From contig CATKHK010000027.1 in the NCBI GenBank assembly GCA_949751835.1, positions 421,352 to 485,351 of the forward strand: a stretch of 64,000 nucleotides of DNA, written 5' to 3'. The translations under genes and the position numbers were made by a program. The DNA comes from Blepharisma japonicum (taxonomy: Eukaryota; Ciliophora; Heterotrichea; Heterotrichida; Blepharismidae). Positions within the stretch are counted from its first letter, which is position 1. Every line of letters starts with the position of its first letter. A model generated the notes under the pieces. The model did not search any database and had not been told where the DNA came from. It was given only the letters and a program-made list of their open reading frames with translations. Of the stretch, positions 11,960-22,746 are shown one piece after another.

Positions 11960-12988
11960 TTATTGTTTACAATCAAAGACTTCAATATCAATTGCTTTTC
12001 GCTTTTCTTTCCCATTTTCGATATATTTTTTGATGTGAAATCTGAATGAGAGTGGTTGCTTATTGACAATACTTTCTTTGAATTTTTTATGATTGATTCC
12101 AGATAGTAGTAAATCATCTTCACATAAAAATATGTCTGCTTGATCCGTATCAAGAGTAATAAATCCAAACCTCTTTTTTAATTGATAAAATTTCAATTTT
12201 CCTGTGAATTTTCCCTGTGCTACTTCTTCTTCATTAAATGTTCCTCTTTTTTCTCTTTTTACTAATCCAACCTTTTGTGGAGGACTTTTCAAAATTATAG
12301 GAGCTTGCTCAATTTCTATACTTTTCACTGGTGTTTTTTCAGTCTTTTTTAATATAGATACAGGAGTAGGAGTGAAATCAGAGTCGCTCGAAAGGTCAGC
12401 CCAGCTGAATTTCTTTTTTTCCTCTTCAGGTTTTGCATATTTTTTTATATTATCAGTCTCTGTCAAAGTGCTGTTTATATTATTCACTTTAATTGTATTT
12501 TTTGCTTCCTGAATCTTAGGCTTGCCAATAAGCTTCACAGTGTTTTCAAAACCTGGTGGTGGAGGAGTCAGCTGCAAAGGCATTGGATCTATAAGCTTCT
12601 GTGATTTTAGCTTTTTCATCTCCTCATGAAACTTGACTGGATCATTCGGCACTCCAGAGCAGCTCTTAGAAATCCACTGATCCAAGCGTTTACGATTGAT
12701 TTCCCAGCTGAGTAGGTTTTCAGGCTCTTCTTCAGACTCTTCATCAATTGCATCAATATCACCTAGAATTTTTAAATCAGGGATAGGAATAGCTGAATTA
12801 AAAAAAACATTTTTAGGCTGTTTTTGAGAGCTGTGGTCGATTGGAATATTCTCCACTACAAACAGAGATGGAGATGCTCCAGGAGAAATCTTGGCATTTG
12901 TGAAATCGAAAATTGGCCTTTCACGAGTGCTGAATTTCTTTGGGGCTGAGAAGCTGTGCTGTGGGTCGATTCTTGTCATAGAGCTCAT
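11960..12988 (-). CDS. Protein with C-terminal cold-shock-like domain
   Basis: About 342 residues from the Met at 12988; upstream codons in the frame are not ATG, and MTR nine bases further in is an alternative. The first 250 residues are disordered, rich in Pro, Lys, Ser and Glu, with no catalytic motif. The last 80 residues (FTGKLKFYQLKKRFGFITLDTDQADIF and following) resemble a cold-shock/OB fold with the aromatic RNP-like strand KKRFGFI. This suggests single-stranded RNA or DNA binding. I do not recognise a specific orthologue; it could be an mRNA-associated protein. Confidence is fair for the domain and low for the function. Confidence 0.7.
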   Translation of the reverse strand: MSSMTRIDPQHSFSAPKKFSTRERPIFDFTNAKISPGASPSLFVVENIPIDHSSQKQPKNVFFNSAIPIPDLKILGDIDAIDEESEEEPENLLSWEINRKRLDQWISKSCSGVPNDPVKFHEEMKKLKSQKLIDPMPLQLTPPPPGFENTVKLIGKPKIQEAKNTIKVNNINSTLTETDNIKKYAKPEEEKKKFSWADLSSDSDFTPTPVSILKKTEKTPVKSIEIEQAPIILKSPPQKVGLVKREKRGTFNEEEVAQGKFTGKLKFYQLKKRFGFITLDTDQADIFLCEDDLLLSGINHKKFKESIVNKQPLSFRFHIKKYIENGKEKRKAIDIEVFDCKQ

Positions 12989-13354
12989 GATTTGATAGAT
13001 ATTAAAAATATTAATAAATCGGGAAAGGTATGGCAAATTATGCTAGAGAAATTAAAAGATTTAAGAATAAAAAAATTGAGTTTGTAGATGGCTTAGCTGG
13101 GTATTATCAGTAGGAAATGATAAAATAATCTTAAATAAATAAAATCAGAAGAGAAAAGATATATGAAATTTTAATAATAAAATGATTCATTATTCCTACA
13201 TGAAGCAAAATGGAAAATTTTTGTTCTTAGAATGGTTTTTTATATAAAGTATATTTTTATTTAATTGAGAATGCGCATTGATTGAATTAATTCGTATTTA
13301 TCACAACTCATCATAAAATTTCTATTTCTCTTCGAATAATTTTGTCATAAAAAT
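12989..13354. other. Divergent intergenic region
   Basis: 366 bp of AT-rich sequence between two divergently transcribed genes. No ORF, tRNA or repeat is seen; it presumably holds both promoters. Confidence 0.5.
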
Positions 13355-14686
13355 ATGCGGGTTTTTGCAGTATCCCTTTTCCTTCTTTCTGCATCAAGTT
13401 ACTTTGTCCCTGATACTATTACAGATGAAGAAAAAACTGAAGTTTTTGACCAACTCAGCCAAAATCTCATTGGTGTAAAGATTCACTACTTTCCTGAAGA
13501 AAAACGCTACGGAATGGTGGCAACCAAAGACATCAAAAGATCTGATGCCATTGCAGGAATTCCTTTAGATTTCAGTCTTACCTCATTTGATCAATTTCCT
13601 TGGTCTAACTATCTCTCATCTCTTGGGGACCCTACAGTTCTAATAGGTCGGCTTATTTATGAAAAATTTGTGAACCCTACTAAAAGTTGGTCAAATATTT
13701 ATTACCATACCTATCCATCTGAAATAGAAAATATTTATAATTGGACTACATCAGAATATGACTATTTCGTAAATATTTTTAAAGAAAAAACAACGATTGA
13801 ATTTCCATTGGATTTTGAATCAGGATATCAAAATTTCATTAAAGTTTTAGAAAAAATTAGATCGCTTAAAGAAGATTGTAAAGATTGCTTTAAACGTGAA
13901 GTTTGGACGTGGGCTTATTCAATTATGCTTTCTCAAAGCTTGGAAATAACAAAAAAACTGTGAAAGGACACAAAGGGATACCCTTATAAATCTGGAGATG
14001 AAAATATTAAAGGATTATGCATTTTACCATTAGCAGATTTAGTAAAGCATCAGCCTTTGCCAAATAAATATAAAAACCAGCTAGAAGGGCAGGCAGGAAT
14101 TGGATTTCAAAGTAACCCACCAGCTGGAATTTTGTTCGCAGATCGAGATATTAAATACAAAACTGAAGTAGCTTGGAATAGAGCCCCTAAACGTAACTTT
14201 GAAATGCTTTTAGGCCATGGAATCGTTCACGATAGAAATAATAATGATTTTGTAGTTGCCCAAATATCAAAAATAAATGAATGCCCACCAAGATCACAAG
14301 GATATGGCACTACATGCGGATTTAGAGCTCTTATAAACCAATTTAACTATGATTTATTTAATTATGCATTCACTGTTATTGGTGAAGCTCCATCTCAATT
14401 TATCAGCAGCACAGATGAATATTTCAAAAGTTTAGAAACTAAAAGAGATAAAAAAGCCTTTTATGCAGCCCTTATGAAATATAGAGACTCAGTTGTGAGA
14501 ACAATTGATGAATGCGTTATTTCCTATAGAAATATTAAGAGAAAGCTAGAAAAAAAAGAGCATGAAAATGAAAGGTATAAAAAGGTTGACAAAATGTGCC
14601 TTGGCCATCATGAAACAATTTTTAGTCACAAGAAGCTGGCTGAAAAAGCTGCACTTAAATCCTTATTATTTGAGTTAAGTCTATAA
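13355..14686 (+). CDS. SET-domain-like protein with signal peptide
   Basis: 443 residues. The N-terminus (MRVFAVSLFLLSASSYFVPDT) is a clear signal peptide, unusual for this family. The body follows the Rubisco-LSMT/SETD3-type layout: an opening with GMVATKDIKRSDAIAGIP, then a helical insertion. The conserved NHxP-type site reads LADLVKHQPLP, so the asparagine expected of active SET enzymes is replaced by lysine. A segment ending in FEMLLGHGIV stands where YGF/V would be. The C-terminal LSMT substrate-binding-like helical domain follows. I infer a SET fold in the secretory pathway with reduced or altered methyltransferase activity. An apparently more canonical relative lies at 59530-61254. Confidence 0.72.
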
Positions 14687-14919
14687 CTAATCTTTTAAGA
14701 AAAATTGCTTAGATAAAACTGATATTTTAATTTCTTCTTATCAAAATTTAAAAAAATTCATTTTTCTTAATTATTCAACACCATCAGAAAGTAAAAAATA
14801 ATCATTTCCTGTCATAAAAAGTACTAATCATTGCCATTGCAATAATAAAGAAATCTCTTATTACTTTGAATATTTATTAAATAAAATTTTCAGATAAAAT
14901 AGATCCATTATAATTATAT

Positions 14920-16065
14920 ATGTCACATCTCCCAACAGTACAGACCATTGAAGATTCAAAAGATGATCAAAATTTAAAAGCAACTGTAAAAGAATCCACG
15001 ACAACCTACGAGCTCATGCTAAATCAAATTTATAGCCTAGAGGAGAGCTTGCTCTTCACAGATGATCGTAAAGAAATCTGTGATGCTTTGAACAAGCACC
15101 TCATAGATCTGTACATAAATCAAGGCTTGCAATATTCCTTGATCCCCTTTGACTCTATAAATGTCAAAAAACTTGACTCAGGAATTTTTGTATTTGACCT
15201 CCCTCCTACAGCAATTCCTATAAAAGATAAACTCAAATCTTATCAAGCTTTTGTTAGCAAATCAATAAGTATACATTTAATAAAGCTTGTGAGAAATGCA
15301 AGAAAGCCTCTTGCGCAACATTTAAAAATAAGGCAAGACATTCAATTTGTAGAGACAAATATTTCATTCAGAGCAAGGCAAAGTGATAGATATCAAACAA
15401 TCCCAGTCGCCACTATGATGGATGATTCAATGGTTTATATGAAACCACTGACGACTAAATATAGAGTTGAAGGAGCACCTTTTGAAGGGTTTATTTTTTG
15501 CCATTTGCAGCATCCAAACATCATCAGATGTTATGGGTATACTAAGCATAATGATCGCAAGTGTTTAGTACTGCAGCACGTTTCAACTCTTCTTGAAACT
15601 TATATAAGAGATAATAATTTGAGCCTCCAAAGACGCTTAAACCTTATTATTGAAATTGGGCATGGCTTGTCTTTCATGCATATGAAAAGTGTGGTGTCTA
15701 TGAATATCTCGCCATGGAGCATTTTTGTTGACTCAAATTACAGGCCAATTATTGGAGATCTCGAAAACGCTGTTTGTTTAGGTATGAAATATCCTGAATT
15801 ACTATGCTATAAAGAAGAAGATTATGCTTCTCCTGAAGCATTAGATGGAAAAAGAGATTATAGCTGCGATGTATACTCCTATGGACTGCTTTGTTATTTT
15901 ATCCTCACAAAACAGCATTATGCTAAAACGAAGGATTTAGATTGCTTGGATGAAAATTTCAGGATTGTAATTGAAATGATGCTAAGTGAAGACCCATCTG
16001 AAAGACCTCATGCTAAGACATGCTACCAAGAGTTTGAATACATTTATAAAGAGCTTACGCAATAA
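14920..16065 (+). CDS. Protein pseudokinase (TKL-like)
   Basis: 381 residues. An N-terminal helical region of about 140 residues precedes a kinase-like domain. Recognisable landmarks are the HPNIIRCYGY strand, the FMHMKSVVSM stretch before the catalytic loop, ASPEA (APE motif) and SCDVYSYGLLCYFILT (subdomain IX). Catalytic residues are missing: HRD is replaced by S260-M261-N262 and the catalytic-loop Lys by Ser264, DFG reads DLE (280-282), and no glycine-rich loop is visible. It is therefore most likely a catalytically dead scaffold or regulator. The closest overall pattern is that of TKL/RIP-like kinases. Partner and pathway are unknown. No introns. Confidence 0.75.
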   Translation: MSHLPTVQTIEDSKDDQNLKATVKESTTTYELMLNQIYSLEESLLFTDDRKEICDALNKHLIDLYINQGLQYSLIPFDSINVKKLDSGIFVFDLPPTAIPIKDKLKSYQAFVSKSISIHLIKLVRNARKPLAQHLKIRQDIQFVETNISFRARQSDRYQTIPVATMMDDSMVYMKPLTTKYRVEGAPFEGFIFCHLQHPNIIRCYGYTKHNDRKCLVLQHVSTLLETYIRDNNLSLQRRLNLIIEIGHGLSFMHMKSVVSMNISPWSIFVDSNYRPIIGDLENAVCLGMKYPELLCYKEEDYASPEALDGKRDYSCDVYSYGLLCYFILTKQHYAKTKDLDCLDENFRIVIEMMLSEDPSERPHAKTCYQEFEYIYKELTQ

Positions 16066-16260
16066 TTAAGCATAAGTAATTTTCATATATGAATATTGAG
16101 ATTTTTCTAGCATAAAAGAATTATTATATTTAAATTATAATATTAAAATTTTGAGTATTTAAAGATATTATATTTTAAATTAATTTTCTTTGCTTGAATT
16201 TTTGATTTTAGACGATTTTTGATAAATCCTGAATTTATTGCTAATATATATTCCAAAGAA

Positions 16261-16776
16261 ATGGAAACACTGATTTGGCTATGGAGCTTTGATAGAAGAT
16301 GGATGTTTGGGATTCCCTGCACAAGAATTTACTGGTGACTTATAGTACTTTTTCAGTTATGCTTTCTTGCCCTTAGTTTTAATATGAGTTCAACTGGCTG
16401 TGAAGTTACAATCTGGATAAGAGGTCGATATCTAATATCCTTAGCAATTATTATTTCTGCAACTTTAACAGCCACCATTGTGAAAACTGATAAAGTGACT
16501 CAAGAAAGCAGCCTTTCTATGTCATTTCCAGGACTACTGACCCTTTTATTTGGAATTTTAAGTTTAGGATGGGCAGGATTTATCTATATGTACCCTCCCT
16601 CAAACTGTGAAGAAGATTTTACATACTTTATGAATCTAGAAACCTTGCTTTATTTTCTAACTCTCCTCCCTATCCTTATAACAGTAACTGGTATGGTTCT
16701 CATAAAGATTATTGTTATAATTTTGGCATTGGCTTTTCCGTCACTTTTCTTTGAAGCACGTATAAAATCACGATAA
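16261..16776 (+). CDS. Small multi-pass membrane protein, unknown
   Basis: 171 residues from the Met at 16261, with one TGA Trp. The sequence shows four hydrophobic segments (about residues 25-42, 55-75, 95-115 and 132-160), tryptophan-rich near the N-terminus (METLIWLWSFDRRW). No known motif is recognised and no signal for a specific compartment. Both flanking intergenic regions are short and AT-rich. It could be a ciliate-specific membrane protein. Confidence 0.6.
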
Positions 16777-16821
16777 ATTAAAACATTATTACCATAAAAC
16801 TAATTCCAATAAGAACTTTTC

Positions 16822-17202
16822 TTACTTATTGTCCAGCATATGAGACTGGCGAGTCTTGCCAACATCATGCATATTTTGAGCGTCCTGCCTCCAAGATCTG
16901 ATTGGAAATTCAAACATATCATAATCTAAAATGAAACCACAAAAAATAAGCCAAGCAATAAAGCGGTAAACAGAGCGCTTTGCGTGGTAGTAGCCCAAGT
17001 CATCATCAAGTTTCTCCATTTCAGCTACCCTTGGATAAGCATATTTCGAGAAAGGAGGAGCAATTTCGATATAATATTGACGGAGGTTGAACATCTTGTT
17101 TAAGTTACTCCAGTTCTTTGCGAATTCAAAGTTAGTCCACTCAGCTGGGTTGAGGTGGGCAGTCTTGTGCCAGGTGCGTGAGCCCTTAAAGAGTCTAAAC
17201 AT
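16822..17202 (-). CDS. Small single-pass protein, possibly mitochondrial
   Basis: 126 residues. The basic, aromatic N-terminus (MFRLFKGSRTWHK) could be a mitochondrial presequence. One hydrophobic segment lies near residues 81-97 (RFIAWLIFCGFILDYDMF). Length and layout resemble accessory subunits of respiratory complexes, but I cannot assign one. All its Trp codons are TGG, a pattern shared with other highly expressed housekeeping genes here, which mildly supports a respiratory role. Convergent with the membrane protein gene upstream. Confidence 0.6.
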   Translation of the reverse strand: MFRLFKGSRTWHKTAHLNPAEWTNFEFAKNWSNLNKMFNLRQYYIEIAPPFSKYAYPRVAEMEKLDDDLGYYHAKRSVYRFIAWLIFCGFILDYDMFEFPIRSWRQDAQNMHDVGKTRQSHMLDNK

Positions 17203-17319
17203 TTATTATGGCCAATAAAATTAAGGAATCTTTAATCCAATTAAACATATAAAATTATAAAGGAAGTAAAGAATTTTCTTGATGTTTTAATTAAAAAATA
17301 ATTATCGATTCTAAAAACA

Positions 17320-17853
17320 ATGTTAAATATTTTTCCAAAGAGAAAGTATTTAAGCTCGGAAAATGATGAAACTCAAATGGGCTCTGCATATGTTTTAAAA
17401 AGACTGAAGACTAGAGAGCACTTTAATGTTAACCAGTATTTTCATGCTTCAACTCCTCAAAGTTTCCTTTCGCCTGATAAAAGCAGAAAATTATCGACCA
17501 CTCTAGAAAGCCAGCCAAAAACAGCATGAGGGTCATCAAGGCTTATAAAAACTATCCCTGCAGCTAAAGTTCATAGCCCAGTCAAGCTGAACTGAGCCTT
17601 TGATACATGAGATTTTGTCGATGGAAGTCAGCCGCCAAGGGAGAAAGGTAAAAGAAGGAACAAAGTTATTGTGCAGCATTTAAGAGATATGCAAACTTTT
17701 CTACCGCCGCCAATAATTAAAAAAAAATCAGACATCGATTTACAGCTAGATAAAATGTTATCAACATTGGATAATAAAAGGAAAAAAACGTCATATTTGT
17801 TAAAGACAGGAAAGCAAGTGAATAGCTATTACAAGCATCACAGGATTTTTTAG
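17320..17853 (+). CDS. Small basic protein, unknown
   Basis: 177 residues, lysine- and serine-rich, no membrane segment, ending in TAG. Three or more Trp are TGA (for example in LNWAFDTWDFVDG). This central aromatic patch is the only distinctive block. Nothing in the sequence points to a function. It lies convergent to the phosphatase gene. Confidence 0.6.
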
Positions 17854-17896
17854 TATATATTTAATTGAAATTTATATATGAAATTAATTTAATTAC

Positions 17897-18388
17897 TTAA
17901 GAAGATCTGACAGAAATTTCAAGTCCATTAGTCAGACAAGATCTTAAGAAGTTTATATCTAATCTTCTCAGCTGAGTTTCAAAACCTTCATTAGGGCATG
18001 CAACCGGCCGTCCTCTTCGTACTCTTGCTAAAGCTTGATCGAAGCTTTCGTTGTATTTTGCCATGAAATAAGCGACCATAATAGAAGAGCTTCTAGAAAT
18101 CCCAGCTGCACAGTGCACAAGCACTCTTTTTCCCATTGTCATTTCTTGATGTATGAATTTGATAGCTCCTGGAATGTGTACAGCAATATTTTCCATTGGA
18201 AGATCATTGATTTGAACTGCGTAATAATTTATATCTGGGTGCTTATTTCCAATAGTTGCATTAGAAATAACTGATACAATGCTGTTAATTCCTCTAGACA
18301 TCACAAGGTCTCTATTATTTGCAGCAATTATTCCACTAAGAAATAGTCCAGGTTCAATCTCATTCATAGCTAATAGAAAAGATGTCAT
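17897..18388 (-). CDS. Dual-specificity protein phosphatase
   Basis: 163 residues from the Met at 18388; the frame is open further upstream but without ATG. The active-site loop is V-H-C93-A-A-G-I-S-R99-S, the HCxxGxxRS signature of cysteine-dependent phosphatases, followed by the AYFMAKYN helix of atypical DUSPs. Asp62 in NDLPMEN is a candidate general acid. It is the size of a minimal DUSP catalytic domain with no targeting or docking module. The expected activity is hydrolysis of phospho-Ser/Thr/Tyr. It diverges from NMD3 across a 114-bp intergenic region. Confidence 0.9.
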   Translation of the reverse strand: MTSFLLAMNEIEPGLFLSGIIAANNRDLVMSRGINSIVSVISNATIGNKHPDINYYAVQINDLPMENIAVHIPGAIKFIHQEMTMGKRVLVHCAAGISRSSSIMVAYFMAKYNESFDQALARVRRGRPVACPNEGFETQLRRLDINFLRSCLTNGLEISVRSS

Positions 18389-18502
18389 TTTATGTTTATA
18401 ATTCAAATGAAAAATTAACTATTAAATTAATATTAAATCATAAAAATTGACTGTATTTTTCAATATGAAAAATACACACTTTCCCATGGATAATTCTTAT
18501 AA

Positions 18503-20023
18503 ATGGAGGCTGGTCTTGCTGTCTGCTGCCTCTGTGGTAACGATATGCCCCACAATCCTTCAGGAATGTGCTTAAACTGCTTGAAATCTAGAGTAGATAT
18601 TACTCAAGAAATCCAAAAAGAATGCACGGTCCATTTCTGCCGAAATTGTGGTCGCTATCTTAGACCACCATGGATGCATATTGAGCTGGAAAGCCAAGAT
18701 ATGTTGCAGCTTTGCCTTAAAAAAATCAAAGGCCTGAATAAAGTCAAATTAATTGATGCAAATTTCCTTTACACAGAATCACACTCCAGGAGATTAAGGC
18801 TAAAATTAACAGTCCAAAAAGAAGTCCATAGAGACACAACTTTAGAGCAGACTTTCCTCGTGGAATTTATCGTCCAAAATTTGCAATGTGATGACTGCCA
18901 AAGAAGCTTTACTCCTCACACATGGATTGCTAAAGTCCAGGCCAGACAAAGAGTTACCCATCAAAGGACTTTTTATTATTTAGAACAATTGCTATTAAAG
19001 CATGGGCTAAATAATAAAGTTACAGCCGTGAAGCAGATTGATAAAGGCTTGGATTTTGAGTTTTTCAATAAAAGCCATGCAGGGAGGTTTATTGATTTTT
19101 TACATAGCTATATCCCTATACAAGTAAAACAAAGCAAGTTTTTGGTGTCGCATGATGCCAGTAATAACACATATAAATATAAATATACATATTTGGCTGA
19201 AATTGCCCAAATTTGTAAGGATGACTTACTTGTGCTGCCGAAAGAGCACAATGCAGGAGGGGTTGGGCCACTGGTGCTTTGTTATAAAGTGACGAATATT
19301 ATTCATGTGATTAATCCTTATACAATGAGAAGGATGGATATTCCTAACGAAAAGTTTTGGAAACATCCGTTCACAGCATTTGCGTCAAGTAGCCAGCTGT
19401 CAGAGTTTATAGTTCTTGATATAGAAGAAGAAAGAAATTATAGTAAAAATACAGAATCAATGGAAATTGAGACCACTTCAAACAGCAATATTTCTTTCAA
19501 TAAATATATAAATAGAAAATTCAAACAAATTGAAGTCGAAGTTGCAAGAGCTGAACGTGTAGGTGTTCCAGGGAACTCTTTTCATGTTAAAACACATTTA
19601 GGACACATTTTAAGGGTCGGAGATAGCGTTCTAGGATATGATTTGCAAGCAATGGTTTCTAATTCTACAGAACAAGACTCGCTTCCCAGAGATTTCCCTG
19701 ATGTACTTCTTGTAAAGAAAATTTATCCTGACTTAAATAGGCCAAACAGAAAAAGACTATTTAAGCTGAATAGAATGAATATAGAAGCAGAAAAAGAGCC
19801 AAATCACGAGGAGTATGAAGAATTCCTTAATGAAGTTGAAGCAGATCCTGAAATAAGAGCAAATATTGTTTTATACAAAAATGAAGCTGCAAACGTTGAA
19901 GAAGCCAAAATTGATGATGAAACCTTCCCAACTGTGCAGCTTGAAGAATTGATCAGCCATTTGACGATTCATGATAAAGAAGAAGAAAATGAAGAGGAGG
20001 AGGAGGACGAAGAAGAAAACTAA
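18503..20023 (+). CDS. NMD3: 60S ribosomal export adapter NMD3
   Basis: 506 residues. The N-terminus has the paired CxxC zinc modules (CCLCGNDMPHNPSGMCLNC and CRNCGRYLRPPW) typical of NMD3, a third CDDC, and the eIF5A-like and OB-like domains (AGGVGPLVLCYKVTNIIHVINP). The acidic C-terminal tail (HDKEEENEEEEEDEEEN) sits where the nuclear export region of NMD3 lies. NMD3 binds the late pre-60S subunit and recruits the CRM1 exportin. All Trp codons are TGG and there are no introns. Length matches yeast and human NMD3. Confidence 0.95.
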   Translation: MEAGLAVCCLCGNDMPHNPSGMCLNCLKSRVDITQEIQKECTVHFCRNCGRYLRPPWMHIELESQDMLQLCLKKIKGLNKVKLIDANFLYTESHSRRLRLKLTVQKEVHRDTTLEQTFLVEFIVQNLQCDDCQRSFTPHTWIAKVQARQRVTHQRTFYYLEQLLLKHGLNNKVTAVKQIDKGLDFEFFNKSHAGRFIDFLHSYIPIQVKQSKFLVSHDASNNTYKYKYTYLAEIAQICKDDLLVLPKEHNAGGVGPLVLCYKVTNIIHVINPYTMRRMDIPNEKFWKHPFTAFASSSQLSEFIVLDIEEERNYSKNTESMEIETTSNSNISFNKYINRKFKQIEVEVARAERVGVPGNSFHVKTHLGHILRVGDSVLGYDLQAMVSNSTEQDSLPRDFPDVLLVKKIYPDLNRPNRKRLFKLNRMNIEAEKEPNHEEYEEFLNEVEADPEIRANIVLYKNEAANVEEAKIDDETFPTVQLEELISHLTIHDKEEENEEEEEDEEEN

Positions 20024-20136
20024 TTTTTTAGTAATTATTTACAAAAAAATTATGTGTGAATATATAAAATTAATAGCAGTGTATAATATTGCAGAAATGG
20101 CCGTGCATTTCAAATGCAATCTTAAGTGTACTATAT

Positions 20137-21252
20137 TTACAGGTGCTCTAATAACTTGTCACCAGAAATGCATTTTGATTGCCTTCTCTGGTTTATTGTT
20201 TTAAATGCCAGCATTTGAGTTTTAGTCATTTCATTCAGCTTTACTTTATATTTCTCCAACTCTTCTTTTTCTGAAGATTTTAGCTTGATTTTTTCACTCA
20301 AATCTTCATGGTTCATTTTTTTAAATTTCCTAAGCAAAACTTCACTATCTTGCTTTAACTCTTTTAATAAAGATTTATTTAAACTGCTTTCTTTTGTACA
20401 ATTGTCAATAATATAATCATAACTTTTCTTTACATCATGCAAAGATTTATTATCTTTTGGCTGTAAAAAATTGCATCTAATTTCACTGGCGCTTCTATAA
20501 TCCTTTTGCAAGGCTTTACTTAATTTATTTAGCCCTAGAGAGTGGAAAATTTTATGAATGGGCAGAGAAGCCTCTCTGCGGTATTTTTTTGTTTTTTTTC
20601 TTTGTTGAACTTGTAAAGTTCTTTGTGGAAATTTTCTATACTTAATAGCAGGCTCATTAGAAGTTTGCAAAGAAGAGCAGTATTCAGAAAAAGCTAAATT
20701 TGTGCCAGGCATAGTTTTGGGCTCAAGACAACTTAGGCTTTGATCTTCGAATCCTTGCATATTAAACTTTTTCTTTTTTAGGTCTCCAGATCGATAATTA
20801 ATTAATTCTTTATACGATTCAGTATTTTTCATTTCTTTCAGCATATCGTCATTATCTTGATAAGATTCTTTGAACCTTAGCTTTGGTCTACGGATTTTTT
20901 CTTCTTTGGTTTTATTACGGGCTATATATCCGTTTAAAGATTGGGCTTCCTCAAAGTTTTCTATCTTTGGATAAGGGCTGAATGCGGTGTTAATTGCTTC
21001 TTTAATTGATATGAGGGCTTCTGGCTTAAACCATAGAGTGTTGTTATCTCGTTGTAGTTGAGTTTTGGAAGCTGAAAAATTTATTGGAGAAGATCTCTTA
21101 AAATCACTGAAAATAGGTGTTTTTTGGGTTTTTGATGGAGTAGTAGAGGGTTTTTCGTCAAACTTTTTGTGTAAATGGTTTAGATCAATATTGCATTTGT
21201 CGAATAAATGTTTAAAGACAGGGTTGATATTTAAGACTTGATTTTTATCCAT
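20137..21252 (-). CDS. Tandem-family protein A, unknown
   Basis: 371 residues, lysine-rich, no membrane segment. It shares ordered motifs with the next two genes: FKPEALISIKEAI; TESYKELINYRSGDLKKKK...GFE; the IHKIFHSLGLNKLSKALQKD block; and YDYIIDNCTKESSLNKSLLKELKQD near the C-terminus. The motif order is the same in all three, so they are paralogues by local duplication. Several segments are predicted helical or coiled-coil. I know no named family with these motifs. It is the most downstream member of the array. Confidence 0.7.
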   Translation of the reverse strand: MDKNQVLNINPVFKHLFDKCNIDLNHLHKKFDEKPSTTPSKTQKTPIFSDFKRSSPINFSASKTQLQRDNNTLWFKPEALISIKEAINTAFSPYPKIENFEEAQSLNGYIARNKTKEEKIRRPKLRFKESYQDNDDMLKEMKNTESYKELINYRSGDLKKKKFNMQGFEDQSLSCLEPKTMPGTNLAFSEYCSSLQTSNEPAIKYRKFPQRTLQVQQRKKTKKYRREASLPIHKIFHSLGLNKLSKALQKDYRSASEIRCNFLQPKDNKSLHDVKKSYDYIIDNCTKESSLNKSLLKELKQDSEVLLRKFKKMNHEDLSEKIKLKSSEKEELEKYKVKLNEMTKTQMLAFKTINQRRQSKCISGDKLLEHL

Positions 21253-21445
21253 TCTAAAAATAATTCTTATTAAAATGTCTACTTTATTCCATGTCTCCTA
21301 ATATAATCACAAGCAAAATACTTCAATATCAATTTATAAAAAATAATTTTTTATTAGCATAATAAGTTATTTTCTGAATTTTATAATAACATTTTTATGT
21401 AGTTAATCATTTTCGAGTCCTCATAAAAATTGTATAAAAAAGAGT

Positions 21446-22708
21446 TTAAATATTTTGTACATTAGTAACACATATTGTCGGTCTTGGTTTTTTATTTGTA
21501 GTGTTTTTATTGCGCCTACAATATTTCATTAATTTTTTTTGAGTATTCCCTCCAATGATCATCATTTGTTTATAAGATTCTTCATCACTCATCTTGCTCA
21601 TCATCATTGTTTCTTTTTCTTGTCTGCTTAATTTCATTTTCGCGGGGGAAACACTTCTCGCCGCATACTTATATCCATAAAGTAATGCATCGCCGTCCTT
21701 TTTGAATTCAATTGCTAGTGATCTATTTAATGCATGCTCTTTATTGCAAGCATTCATAATATAATCAAAGCTTTTATTAATTTCTGAGTGATTTTTTTCA
21801 TTTATTGATGGTAAATGATTAAGCTTAATTAAGCTTTTGCTTCTTTTGATGTTATCAATTTTCTTATCTGTTTTGTCTGTTTGTAAGGTTTTGCTGAGCC
21901 TTAATAGTCCGAAAGAATTTAAAGTCTGATGAATTTGTGGGGAAAAAGGGTTAATTGTGGAACTTTTAATGTAATTTTTAGTGCTTTCAACAGAATTTTC
22001 GAATTTTGTGGTTTCAAAATTAACACTTTTTTGAGTGTCAGATAAAATTGATTGTCTTCGGTTTACTTTTGCTTCTTTTTTCATTCGTAGAGATCATAAG
22101 TCAGAAACAGAAATCTTGGTTGATTTTTTGGCAATTTTTGATATGGAGTCTAGACCGATTATATTTTTTGGTTTATTTGTTAGAAAATTAGGATTAGGAG
22201 TTTCAGTTTCAAATCCTTGGGTAATTCGGCGTTTTTTTGTGAAATCGCCCGTTTTATAACGAGTTATCTCTTGATATGTTTCAGTTTGTCTAATTTCTTT
22301 TAGAGTTTCTTCTCTTAACCTGTCTGAAATATCTTTAATTCTGTTTTCTAATTTGATTGGCTGTGGAAAAAATTCACATTTGTCGTCTTCTGATGATTGG
22401 GAGCTATAATTATAAATTTCCATCGATTTAGTTGAATAAATCGCAAGGGTATCCTGTATTGTTTCTTTCATTGAAACTAACGTTTCTGGTTTAAATTGAA
22501 TAGTATTTTGGTCACTACTTGTTTTCCTGTGAAGAAAAGAATTAGATTTTTCAGATTTTAAGTAAAAGTTGGGGTTCTTTTTTAATGGCGCTTGCTCTGG
22601 AGGACTTGATATTGGGTCTCAACTTTTTCTTTCAAACATTATCGGGGAAAGTCCACATTCTTCCAAAAGCGGCTTAAATGCTGGATTTATGTCTAATTTA
22701 TTGTACAT
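21446..22708 (-). CDS. Tandem-family protein B, unknown
   Basis: 420 residues when TGA is Trp; two TGA codons fall at KSWDP and in the SDLWS motif. It contains all the family blocks: FKPETLVSMKETI; TETYQEITRYKTGDFTKKRR; SDLWSLRMKKEAK; IHQTLNSFGLLRLSKTLQTD; and FDYIMNACNKEHALNRSLAIEFKKD. It starts with the same MxNK..INPxFKxLxxxC opening as gene A (MYNKLDINPAFKPLLEEC). No catalytic or membrane signature is seen. It is the fullest-length member and the best model for defining the family. Confidence 0.7.
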
Positions 22709-22746
22709 TGTAATTTAATTTTAGATTATTAAATGAGCCATAATAA

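Noticed and set aside
12989-13036. N-terminal extension of the cold-shock-domain gene
   Set aside because: The frame continues upstream of the Met at 12988 but begins with TTG and is of 5'-UTR-like composition.
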